A stretch of DNA of 14,002 nt from an uncultured Elioraea sp. (lineage in GTDB: Bacteria; Pseudomonadota; Alphaproteobacteria; Acetobacterales; Acetobacteraceae): contig CALKJX010000223.1 of NCBI GenBank assembly GCA_937995555.1, forward strand, positions 1 through 14,002, given 5' to 3'. Below the pieces are notes generated by a model. The model did no database searches and was not told the origin of the DNA. It was given only the letters and a program-made list of their open reading frames with translations. Shown one piece after another: positions 1-9,231 of the stretch (position 1 is the first letter of the stretch; each line of letters starts with the position of its first letter). A program made the translations under genes and the position numbers.

Positions 1-25
1 GAACCCCCATCCCTGGAACGAAGCG

Positions 26-2719
<2,694 letters not shown>

Positions 2720-2832
2720 GGGTTCGCTCCGCGTTTGCGCCCAGAAGGCCCACAGCGCCCGGGCGTCTTTGCGGGAGCAGGGCTTACACCATAGGGTGCA
2801 GGCGCGTCCATGCGGGGGCGGAAGGGTCAGGG

Positions 2833-3432
2833 GTGTTCGAGGCGCGGGAACTGGCGGGCGAGCGCGGGGGGCGGATCGTGTTCGCCGCCGTCTCCTTCGC
2901 GCTCGCGCCCGGGGCGGCGCTGCTGCTGACCGGGCCGAACGGCGCCGGCAAGACGAGCCTGCTCCGGGTGCTGGCCGGGCTCGGCCGGATCGCCGATGGC
3001 ATGCTGCTGTGGGACGGGCAGCCGGCGCTCGAGGATCGCATCGCCCATGCCTCGCGGCTCGCGCTGGTGGGGCACCAGGATGCGCTGAAGCCCGCGCTGA
3101 CGGTGGCGGAGACGCTGCACCACGAGGCGCGGATCATCGGCGGCGATGCGGTGGCGGCGCTCGCGGCGCTGGAGCTCGAAGGGCTGGCGGATCACCCCGT
3201 GCGCATCCTTTCGGCCGGGCAGCGCCGGCGGGTGGCGCTCGCGCGGCTGGTGCTGGGGGCGGCGCGGCCGCTCTGGCTGCTCGACGAACCCACGGTCGCG
3301 CTCGACGTCGCCGGCGTGGCCACCCTCGGGCGGGTGCTGGCCGCGCATCGCGCGCGCGGCGGGATGGTGGTGGCATCCTCGCACCTGGCGCTGCCGCTGG
3401 ACGGCGCGACCGAGCTGCGGCTGGCTGCATGA
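2833..3432 (+). CDS. ccmA: Heme exporter ATP-binding protein CcmA (cytochrome c biogenesis)
   Basis: ATPase subunit of the CcmABCD complex, which supplies heme to the CcmE chaperone for periplasmic cytochrome c maturation. The 199 residues fit CcmA, a short ABC ATPase. Walker A is GPNGAGKT (34-41), the Q-loop region is GHQDALKPALT (80-90), the ABC signature is LSAGQ (126-130), Walker B is LWLLDEP (147-153), and the switch His is H184. The start is a GTG preceded by the purine-rich GAAGGG at 2821-2826; the ATG at 2810 is out of frame. Its TGA overlaps the ATG of ccmB by four bases (ATGA at 3429-3432), so the two are translationally coupled. The generic alternative is another small ABC ATPase, but the CcmB partner makes CcmA the better call. 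Confidence 0.93.
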   Translation: MFEARELAGERGGRIVFAAVSFALAPGAALLLTGPNGAGKTSLLRVLAGLGRIADGMLLWDGQPALEDRIAHASRLALVGHQDALKPALTVAETLHHEARIIGGDAVAALAALELEGLADHPVRILSAGQRRRVALARLVLGAARPLWLLDEPTVALDVAGVATLGRVLAAHRARGGMVVASSHLALPLDGATELRLAA

Positions 3433-4094
3433 GCGCCGCGTTCGCCCTGATCCGGCGTGACCTCGCGCTCGCGCGTCGCAACGCCGGTGACACGTTGGCG
3501 GCGGTGGCGTTCTTCCTGCTCGCCTGCGGATTGTTCCCCTTCGGGGTCGGTCCGGATCCGAACGTGCTGGCACGAATTGCGCCGGGCGTGGTCTGGGTCG
3601 CCGCGCTGCTCGCCGCCCTGCTGCCGCTCGACCGGCTGCTGGGCGCGGACCACGACGACGGCACGCTCGACCAGTTGCTGGTGTCGGGGCTGCATCCTGC
3701 GGCGATCGCCGCGGCCAAGGCGGCCGCGCACTGGCTCGCGACCGCGCTGCCGCTGCTGTTCGCCGCGCCCGCGGGTGCCGTCATGCTGAACCTGCCGGCC
3801 GATGCGATCCCCACGCTGGTCGCGGCGCTGGCGATGGGGACGGGCGTGCTGTCGCTGCTCGGCACGGCGGGCGCGGCGCTGACGCTGGGGGCACGGCGCG
3901 GCGGGGTACTGCTGCCGCTGCTCGTGCTGCCGCTCGCGATCCCGGCACTCATCTTCGGCGCGGCGGCGGTGGAGGCGGCCACGCTCGACCTGCCGGTGCG
4001 CCCGCATCTGGCCATGCTGGCTGCGCTGCTGGCGGCGGCCCTGCCACTGGCGCCGCTGGCCGCCGGTGCAGCCCTCCGCGGCGCAGCAGAGTAG
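3429..4094 (+). CDS. ccmB: Heme exporter membrane protein CcmB
   Basis: Membrane subunit partnering CcmA in the cytochrome c maturation ABC complex of the inner membrane. The 221 residues match the family length (about 220). Six hydrophobic segments are visible at roughly 24-38, 48-66, 98-121, 128-152, 157-180 and 194-214. The loop LDRLLGADHDDGTLDQLLVS (67-86) between segments two and three resembles the conserved acidic CcmB region that ends in LDQLL. The ATG at 3429 overlaps the ccmA stop, which fixes the start; a longer upstream open frame in this phase runs across ccmA and is not coding. A ccmC gene would be expected next but is absent; a 204-base gap and an unrelated gene follow. Confidence 0.93.
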   Translation: MSAAFALIRRDLALARRNAGDTLAAVAFFLLACGLFPFGVGPDPNVLARIAPGVVWVAALLAALLPLDRLLGADHDDGTLDQLLVSGLHPAAIAAAKAAAHWLATALPLLFAAPAGAVMLNLPADAIPTLVAALAMGTGVLSLLGTAGAALTLGARRGGVLLPLLVLPLAIPALIFGAAAVEAATLDLPVRPHLAMLAALLAAALPLAPLAAGAALRGAAE

Positions 4095-4298
4095 GTTTGG
4101 GTGTCTGGCCGCGGCCGGCATCGAAACCGGTTCGACAAGGAGGTCGGCCTTGTGTCCGGGCGATCGCGAATCGGGCTGCCGGGGTGAACCGCGCTCGCGG
4201 GTGTTTCATGTCGGACTGCCCGTCGAGCCTTCGTCGCGCGGCATCATTGGTGTAGTGAGCCGGGCGAGAATGGGCGTGCGATCACATGAGGTGAAGAC
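4095..4298 (+). other. Intergenic region ccmB to the 4299 gene
   Basis: This 204-base gap has no convincing gene. It contains the palindrome GGCCGCGGCC (4107-4116), a short inverted repeat TCGAA-5-TTCGA (4121-4135), and a consensus Shine-Dalgarno-like AAGGAGGT (4137-4144). The last is followed seven bases later by a GTG that opens only an 11-codon frame (4152-4187). The gap must contain the promoter of the 4299 gene if that gene is transcribed alone, but no clear -35/-10 pair was seen. No T-tract follows the palindromes, so a classical terminator for ccmAB is not supported. Confidence 0.5.
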
Positions 4299-4907
4299 AT
4301 GGCAAAGCCCGTGGCGTGGACGCATGGCTTCAAGCCCGCGATCACCAAGGCGCAGCAGGAGCTGATCCTCTGGTTCGAAGGAATGATCGTCGGCCTCGCC
4401 GCCCGCGCCGGCCAGCATCTCGGCGCGCTCGATGTCGAGAGCGCCGGCAAGTTCGGGCTCAAGCTCGAGGAGCGGTTCCTCGCCGACAACCCGAAGCCGC
4501 ATCGCTTCTTCCGCGCTTCGATCGGCTCGACGGTCGAGCGCAAGGTCTATGACGAGCTCTGCGGGCTCTGGACCGCAGCGAAGCGCGTCGTCCCGGGCGG
4601 CGACTGGGCCGGGGTGTACCGGGGCGAGATCGGCACGAAGGACGACATCATCACGATCACCTTCGCGATCGAGTACCAGGCAAGCCACTCCCCCATTCTG
4701 CCGTGCAGCTTCAAGAACTCGCGCCCGGACATCCGGCTGTCGATCGGCGCCGGCAGCGACGGGGTGAACTACGAGGCGTTGTTCGACCTGACCTCCGAGG
4801 GACAGGTCGGGCACGTGCTGAAGAAGGGCGACAAGTGGTTGAGCAAGGCGAACGTCGCCTATGTCTCGGAGATCGTCTGGACCAACGACGACATCATGCA
4901 GAAGTAA
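4299..4907 (+). CDS. Hypothetical protein, unrecognised family
   Basis: A 202-residue, apparently soluble protein; no signal peptide or membrane span was seen. A good ribosome-binding site, GAGGTG (4288-4293), lies five bases before the ATG and codon use resembles the neighbours, so the gene is likely real. I do not recognise a family. The N-terminal third is helical and amphipathic (LILWFEGMIVGLAARAGQHL, 22-41). A strand-rich part follows (DDIITITFAIEYQ, 115-127). The C-terminal region has RPDIRL (142-147), YEALFDLTSEGQVGH (158-172) and VLKKGDKW (173-180). The spacing of Asp144, Glu159 and Asp163 loosely recalls PD-(D/E)xK nuclease-like folds, but the usual lysine is not evident, so this is only a hint. 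It stands alone between ccmB and the convergent hemB. Confidence 0.8.
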   Translation: MAKPVAWTHGFKPAITKAQQELILWFEGMIVGLAARAGQHLGALDVESAGKFGLKLEERFLADNPKPHRFFRASIGSTVERKVYDELCGLWTAAKRVVPGGDWAGVYRGEIGTKDDIITITFAIEYQASHSPILPCSFKNSRPDIRLSIGAGSDGVNYEALFDLTSEGQVGHVLKKGDKWLSKANVAYVSEIVWTNDDIMQK

Positions 4908-4919
4908 TGGGGGGTCCGC

Positions 4920-4934
4920 GGGGCCAATGGCCCC
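4920..4934. terminator. Candidate bidirectional terminator hairpin
   Basis: A perfect 6-base-pair stem GGGGCC-AAT-GGCCCC lies in the 34-base gap between two convergent stop codons (4907 on +, 4942 on -). Flanking G- and C-runs (4909-4914 and 4931-4937) allow an alternative, longer pairing. The placement suits shared termination of the 4299 gene and the hemB unit. No clear U-tract follows on either strand, so intrinsic termination is uncertain. Confidence 0.4.
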
Positions 4935-4941
4935 CCCGGGT

Positions 4942-5949
4942 TCATCTGTTCTTCAGCAGCCTGGCCGCCGCCGGTGCGAAGTAGGTGAGCACCCCGTCTG
5001 CGCCCGCCCGCTTGAAGGCAAGCAGGCTTTCCATCATCGCCCGTTCGCCATCCAGCCAGCCGTTCCGCGCCGCACCCGCGATCATCGCGTATTCGCCCGA
5101 CACCTGATAGGCGAAGGTCGGCATGCCGAACGCGTCCTTCACCCGCCGCACCACGTCGAGATAGGGCAGGCCGGGCTTCACCATCACCATGTCCGCGCCC
5201 TCGGCAATGTCCATCGCGACCTCCCGCAGCGCCTCGTCGGTGTTGGCCGGGTCCATCTGGTAGGTCTTCTTGTCGCCCTTCAGCGCGCCGCCCGAGCCGA
5301 CCGCATCGCGGAACGGACCGTAGAAGGCCGAGGCGTATTTCGCCGCATACGACATGATCCGTGTATGGATCAGTCCGGCCTGGTCGAGTGCCGTGCGGAT
5401 CGCGCCCACGCGTCCGTCCATCATGTCGGAGGGTGCGATCACGTCGATCCCGGCCTCGGCCTGCACCAGCGCCTGCTTGCACAGGATCGCCACGCTCTCG
5501 TCGTTGGCGACGTAGCCGTCGCGGATCACGCCGTCATGGCCGTGGGAGGTGTAGGGATCGAGCGCGACATCGCCGATCAGCCCGATCGCATCGCCGACCG
5601 CGGCCTTGATGGCGCGCGCCGCCCGGCACATCAGGTTCTGCGGGTTGCCGCTCTCGGTGCCGTCCTCGTCCTTCAGCTCGGACGGCGTTACGGGAAACAG
5701 CGCGATCGCCGGGATGCCGAGGGCGACCGCCTCCTCGGCGGCGCGCACGGCGCGGTCGATGGTCAGCCGCTCCACGCCCGGCATGGACGCGACGGGCTCG
5801 GTCGCATCCACCCCTTCGCGGACGAAGATCGGCCAGATCAGGTCGTCCGGGGTCAGTGCGTGCTCGGCGACCAGGCGCCGCGTCCAGTCGTCATGACGGT
5901 TGCGACGCGGCCGCGCCGAGGGGAAGCGACCGGTGTAGCGATGGATCAC
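4942..5949 (-). CDS. hemB: Delta-aminolevulinic acid dehydratase (porphobilinogen synthase)
   Basis: Condenses two 5-aminolevulinate molecules to porphobilinogen, the second common step of tetrapyrrole synthesis. From the GTG start the protein has 335 residues, normal for the family. The Schiff-base lysines are K204 (SYAAKYAS) and K258 (MVMVKPGLPY). The metal-site region is DVALDPYTSHGHDG (127-140), with Asp at 127, 131 and 139 in place of the zinc-binding cysteines; this marks the magnesium/potassium-dependent class typical of alphaproteobacteria. A longer frame reaches 6057, but those extra residues are antisense-like low-complexity Arg/Ser sequence inside the upstream gene. The GTG at 5949 begins four bases after the upstream stop, with GGAG seven bases before it, so translation is probably coupled to the PLP-enzyme gene. 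Confidence 0.96.
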   Translation of the reverse strand: MIHRYTGRFPSARPRRNRHDDWTRRLVAEHALTPDDLIWPIFVREGVDATEPVASMPGVERLTIDRAVRAAEEAVALGIPAIALFPVTPSELKDEDGTESGNPQNLMCRAARAIKAAVGDAIGLIGDVALDPYTSHGHDGVIRDGYVANDESVAILCKQALVQAEAGIDVIAPSDMMDGRVGAIRTALDQAGLIHTRIMSYAAKYASAFYGPFRDAVGSGGALKGDKKTYQMDPANTDEALREVAMDIAEGADMVMVKPGLPYLDVVRRVKDAFGMPTFAYQVSGEYAMIAGAARNGWLDGERAMMESLLAFKRAGADGVLTYFAPAAARLLKNR

Positions 5950-5953
5950 CGGC

Positions 5954-7270
5954 TCACTCCGCCGCCTTGCGCGTCGCGCCGACGGCCGCCTCCAGTGCCT
6001 GGTCGATGTCGGCGAGGATGTCGTCGATGTGCTCGATGCCGATCGAGAGGCGGACATAGCCGGGCGTCACCCCCGTCGCGGCCTGCTCCTGCTCGTCGAG
6101 CTGGCTGTGCGTGGTGCTGGCGGGATGGATCGCGAGCGAGCGCGCATCGCCGATATTGGCGACGTGGTAGAGCAGCTTCAGCGAGTCGATGAAGCGCCGC
6201 CCGGCCTCCCTGCCGCCGGCGAGCTCGAAGCCGATCAGGCTGCCGTAGCCGCCCTTGAGATATGCCTCGGCCCGGCGCTTCTGCTCGCCCTCGAACAGCG
6301 AGGGATGGATCACGCGTGTGACGGCGTTGTGCTGGGCGAGGTGGCTGGCGACCTTGAGCGCGTTCTCGCAGTGCCGTTCCATCCGCAGCGGCAGCGTTTC
6401 CAGGCCCTGGAGGAACAGGAACGCGTTGAACGGACTCATGGGCGCGCCGAGGTCGCGCAGCAGGATCACCCGCATGCGGATGATGTAGGCGATCGGCCCG
6501 AGCGGCTTCACCGCCTGGGTCCAGATCGCGCCGTGGTACGACGGATCGGGCTCGTTCAGCAGCGGAAAGCGTCTGGCGTTCGCTTCCCAGTCGAAATTGC
6601 CGCCATCGACGACGATACCGCCGATCGAGGTGCCATGGCCGCCGATCCACTTGGTGGTGGAGTGCATCACCACGGCGGCGCCGTGCTCGATCGGTCGGCA
6701 CAGCACGGGGGCGGCGGTGTTGTCCATGATCAGCGGCACGCCCAGGCGGCGGCCGAGCTCGGCCACCTCGCGGATCGGGAACACATGCAGCTTCGGATTC
6801 GGCAGCGTCTCGGCGTAGTAGCAGCGCGTCTTGTCATCGGTCGCACGCGCGAAGGCTTCCGGGTCGGTCGGATCGACGAAACGCGTCTCGACGCCGAACT
6901 GCTTCAGCGTGTTCGCGAACAGGTTCCAGGTGCCGCCGTAGAGATCCGTCGAGGAGACGATGTTGTCGCCGGCCTGGCAGAGGTTCATCACCGCGAAGGT
7001 GCTGGCCGCCTGGCCCGACCCGAGCGCGAGCGCGGCGACGCCCCCCTCCAGCGCGGCGACGCGCTTCTCCAGCACGTCGACGGTCGGGTTCATGATCCGG
7101 GTGTAGATGTTGCCGAGCTCCTTCAGCGCGAACAGGTTCGCCGCGTGCTCGGTGCTGTCGAACTGGTAGGATGTCGTCTGGTAGATCGGCACGGCGACCG
7201 CCCCGGTGGCGGAGTCGCGCCGGTGGCCGGCGTGCAGGACGATGGTCTCGGGACGATGGCTGTGCGACAT
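5954..7270 (-). CDS. metY: O-acetylhomoserine sulfhydrylase-type PLP enzyme (Cys/Met metabolism family)
   Basis: A member of the Cys/Met metabolism PLP-dependent family. It most resembles O-acetylhomoserine aminocarboxypropyltransferase, which uses sulfide to make homocysteine for methionine synthesis. It has 438 residues, typical of this longer subgroup. Visible motifs are YTRIMNPT (56-63, phosphate contact from the neighbouring subunit), GSGQAAS (84-90), DNTAAP (183-188, Asp for the pyridine nitrogen), STTKWIGGHGTSIGG (204-218) with PLP lysine K207, and IHPASTTHSQL near the C-terminus. Distinguishing O-acetyl- from O-succinylhomoserine use is not possible here. The ATG at 7270 lies only 23 bases from the divergent start at 7294. 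hemB follows four bases after the stop. No SAM-II riboswitch was recognised upstream. Confidence 0.9.
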   Translation of the reverse strand: MSHSHRPETIVLHAGHRRDSATGAVAVPIYQTTSYQFDSTEHAANLFALKELGNIYTRIMNPTVDVLEKRVAALEGGVAALALGSGQAASTFAVMNLCQAGDNIVSSTDLYGGTWNLFANTLKQFGVETRFVDPTDPEAFARATDDKTRCYYAETLPNPKLHVFPIREVAELGRRLGVPLIMDNTAAPVLCRPIEHGAAVVMHSTTKWIGGHGTSIGGIVVDGGNFDWEANARRFPLLNEPDPSYHGAIWTQAVKPLGPIAYIIRMRVILLRDLGAPMSPFNAFLFLQGLETLPLRMERHCENALKVASHLAQHNAVTRVIHPSLFEGEQKRRAEAYLKGGYGSLIGFELAGGREAGRRFIDSLKLLYHVANIGDARSLAIHPASTTHSQLDEQEQAATGVTPGYVRLSIGIEHIDDILADIDQALEAAVGATRKAAE

Positions 7271-7283
7271 GGCGAGTGTTCCC

Positions 7284-7287
7284 GGAG
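7284..7287 (+). promoter_or_regulatory. Ribosome-binding site deciding the 7294 start
   Basis: GGAG followed by a six-base spacer (TTGCCG) and a GTG at 7294. This well-placed signal favours the longer start over the in-frame GTG at 7351, which has no comparable upstream purine run. Confidence 0.5.
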
Positions 7288-7293
7288 TTGCCG

Positions 7294-7512
7294 GTGAGGG
7301 ATGGCCAGGACGATAGGGCAGCGGGGCGGGGGCCGCCAGCCGGGCGCGAGGTGATCTTCGAGCATCGCCGGTTCGGCGCCTGGCTGCGGGTTGCGGCGGT
7401 CGATCCGGCGACAGGGGCGGAGGCAGTGGCCACAGGGCCGGCGGACGCGCCGGCGATGGTGGAGCGGTTGGCGGCGGCGAAGCTCAAGCGGCTTCTGGGG
7501 GGACGGCGATGA
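7294..7512 (+). CDS. Small DUF6898-like protein
   Basis: A 72-residue protein that by memory resembles the DUF6898 family of small alphaproteobacterial proteins of unknown function. The recognisable core is EVIFEHRRFGAWLRVAAVDP (19-38), then ATGAEAVATGPADAP (39-53), and a basic helix ending AKLKRLLGGRR. Family members usually show a pattern like E-V-x-F-E-hydrophobic-G-x-x-V-K-V-x-A-x-D-x-x-T-G-x-E, which this follows. GTG at 7294 is chosen because of the GGAG at 7284-7287; a start at GTG 7351 (53 residues) remains possible. The stop overlaps the next ATG (ATGA at 7509-7512), so it is coupled to the hydrolase gene. If 7294 is right, its upstream promoter must lie inside or right at the divergent PLP-enzyme gene. 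Confidence 0.65.
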   Translation: MRDGQDDRAAGRGPPAGREVIFEHRRFGAWLRVAAVDPATGAEAVATGPADAPAMVERLAAAKLKRLLGGRR

Positions 7513-8330
7513 TCTCCTGGTTCCGGTGGCGGCTGCCGCTCATGCTGGCAGCGGCGATGTCGGTGGCGATCCATGCCCACGCGTACGAAAGGGTGCACCT
7601 GCCATCACGCGACGGTACCGCGCTGGATGCGGTGCTGCTGAAACCTCCGGGGCATGGACCGCATCCGGCGGTGATCCTGCTGCACGGCTGCGGCGGGCGT
7701 GATGCGCGCTCGGGTGCGCTCGATCCGCGCCATGCCGACTGGGCCGGGCGCCTTGCCGAGGCCGGATTCGTCGTTCTGCTGCCGGAGAGTTTCACCTCGC
7801 GCGGGCAGGGGCCGCAATGCGCCGTGCGCGAACGGCACATCCTGCCCTGGCGCGAGCGGCGTGCGGATGCGCTGAGCGCGCGGGACTGGCTGGCCGTTCA
7901 GCCCTTTGTCCGGCCCGAGGCGATCACCTTGATGGGGTGGAGCCATGGCGGCTCGACGGTGCTCGCGACCGCCGATTCGCCCGGTTTTGCCGGCTTTGTC
8001 GCCTTCTATCCCGGCTGTTCGCGCGCGCTGCGCGCGCCGACCTTCGCGCCCTCCGCGCCGCTTCTGCTGCTGATCGGCCAAGCCGACGACTGGACGCCAC
8101 CGGCGCCCTGTCGCGCGCTCGCCGGACGAGCCGGGCCGGTGGTCACCTATGTCGGTTATCCCGGCGCCTATCACGGTTTCGATGCGCCGGACTCGCGCGT
8201 GCGGCTGCGGACCGGGCTCGCCTTCACCGTGCGCGGCGACGGCACCGCGCATGTCGGCACCGATCCGGCGGCGCGCGCGGATGCGATCGCGCGCGTGCCG
8301 GCTTGGCTGGCCGAGCGCGTGCCGCGTTAG
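7509..8330 (+). CDS. Exported dienelactone-hydrolase-like alpha/beta hydrolase
   Basis: A 273-residue alpha/beta hydrolase of the dienelactone hydrolase family with a probable signal peptide. MISWFRWRLPLMLAAAMSVA is followed by IHAHA and a likely cleavage near residue 25, so the protein probably acts in the periplasm. The oxyanion-hole region is ILLHGCGGRD (56-65). The nucleophile is Ser145 in GWSHGGS, instead of the Cys of true dienelactone hydrolases. The acid is probably Asp193 or Asp194 (QADDWTPP) and the base His222 (YHGFD). Several cysteines (61, 104, 170, 201) could form disulfides, consistent with export. The start overlaps the stop of the DUF6898-like gene. The substrate is unknown; esterase or carboxylesterase activity is the reasonable guess. 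Confidence 0.9.
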   Translation: MISWFRWRLPLMLAAAMSVAIHAHAYERVHLPSRDGTALDAVLLKPPGHGPHPAVILLHGCGGRDARSGALDPRHADWAGRLAEAGFVVLLPESFTSRGQGPQCAVRERHILPWRERRADALSARDWLAVQPFVRPEAITLMGWSHGGSTVLATADSPGFAGFVAFYPGCSRALRAPTFAPSAPLLLLIGQADDWTPPAPCRALAGRAGPVVTYVGYPGAYHGFDAPDSRVRLRTGLAFTVRGDGTAHVGTDPAARADAIARVPAWLAERVPR

Positions 8331-8511
8331 CCTGATTCCCTCATGGTCGGAAACGCTCCGAGGTTCTGCTGCGCGCGTCGTTGCGCCCTCACGCGGCTCC
8401 GACGGAGTGCGTTCGGGGCCGGGGGCTCTTCGGTTTGGCGCCGTCCCGGCCTGCGGCCGGGTGCAATGCGTCCTTGCCAGACCAGACCCGCCCCGCCAGT
8501 GTGCCGGCCGG
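8331..8511 (+). other. Intergenic region with hairpins
   Basis: A 181-base gap between the hydrolase and the SpeE-like gene. No coding frame is convincing. It holds a perfect 7-base-pair hairpin CCCGGCC-TGC-GGCCGGG (8445-8461) and a small CTCCG-A-CGGAG dyad (8397-8407). The sequence is not followed by a T-run. It may hold the promoter and leader of the downstream pair, or be a dispersed intergenic repeat; this cannot be decided from one copy. Confidence 0.5.
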
Positions 8512-9231
8512 ATGAGCGTCTACTTCCAGGAACTCGACTACCAGCCGACCCCGATCGGCATGCTCAGCCTGCGTCGGCGGCGCGAGCTCGCGCTCGGCCG
8601 CGACGTTTTCGAGATCAAGCTCGGCGAACAGTTCCTGATGTCGAGCCTGTTCACCGTCTCCGAGATCGCGCTGGCCCGACTCGGGCTCGCGGAATTGACC
8701 GGACAGGGGCTGGAGGTGGTGGTCGGCGGGCTCGGGCTCGGCCACACCGCCCAGGCGGTGCTGGAAAGCGAGGCGGTCGGCGCGCTGGTCGTGGTCGAAC
8801 TGTTCGAGCCGGTGATCGCCTGGCATCGCGAGGGTTTGGTGCCGCTCGGCGAAGCGCTCTCGGCCGATCCGCGCTGCCGCATCGTGCAAGGCGATTTCTT
8901 CGCGCTCGCGGCGTCGGCCGACGGCTTCGATCCGGACGCGCCGGGCCGGCAGTTCGACGCCATCCTGCTGGATATCGACCATTCGCCGGAATTCCTGCTC
9001 GATCCCGCGAATGCGAGATTCTACGCGCCCGAAGGACTGCGTGCGATGGCCGCGCATCTGCGTCCCGGCGGCGTGTTCGGGCTCTGGTCCAACGAGGTTC
9101 CCGATGAGGGCTTCACGGAACGGCTCGCCACGGTCTTCACCGATGCCCGTGCCGAGCCGGTGACGTTCCACAACCCGCTGCAGCACTGCGACATGACGCA
9201 GACGGTCTATCTCGCGCGCAAACCGCGGTGA
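8512..9231 (+). CDS. Spermidine-synthase-fold protein (SpeE-like methyltransferase family)
   Basis: A 239-residue Rossmann-fold protein of the spermidine synthase-like group. A glycine-rich nucleotide loop VVVGGLGLGHTAQAVL and the following acidic strand VVVELFEPVIAWH match the SpeE/methyltransferase core. The segment FDAILLDIDHSPEFLL replaces the catalytic D-S/T-D-P loop of true spermidine synthases, and the polyamine-binding YHE motif is not seen. Polyamine synthesis is therefore unlikely, and a methyltransferase or unknown function is more plausible. The ATG at 8512 is taken because homology-like sequence (YFQELDYQPTPIGMLSLRRR) begins there, although the preceding bases (GCCGGCCGG) give no good ribosome-binding site. 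Its TGA overlaps the GTG of the Hen1-like gene by four bases, which implies coupled expression. Confidence 0.85.
   Translation: MSVYFQELDYQPTPIGMLSLRRRRELALGRDVFEIKLGEQFLMSSLFTVSEIALARLGLAELTGQGLEVVVGGLGLGHTAQAVLESEAVGALVVVELFEPVIAWHREGLVPLGEALSADPRCRIVQGDFFALAASADGFDPDAPGRQFDAILLDIDHSPEFLLDPANARFYAPEGLRAMAAHLRPGGVFGLWSNEVPDEGFTERLATVFTDARAEPVTFHNPLQHCDMTQTVYLARKPR

Noticed and set aside
4121..4140. A tRNA T-arm-like GGTTCGA in the ccmB-4299 gap.
   Set aside because: The flanking five bases do not form the T-stem and no acceptor or anticodon arm was found nearby.
5950..6057. N-terminal extension of hemB up to an ATG at 6057.
   Set aside because: The extra 36 residues are Ser/Arg/Thr-rich, lie inside the metY coding region, and resemble no HemB. 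The GTG at 5949 has a good ribosome-binding site and gives normal length.
7271..7400. A SAM-II or other methionine-type riboswitch upstream of metY.
   Set aside because: Only 23 bases separate it from the divergent start, and no SAM-II pseudoknot motif was recognised in the upstream sequence.
8149..8511. Upstream extension of the SpeE-like gene overlapping the hydrolase.
   Set aside because: The extra sequence is an out-of-frame reading of the hydrolase and of the hairpin-rich gap; recognisable protein begins at 8512.
8343..9107. A 254-codon + strand frame in the SpeE-like region.
   Set aside because: Arg/Ala/Pro-rich shadow of the real gene in another phase.
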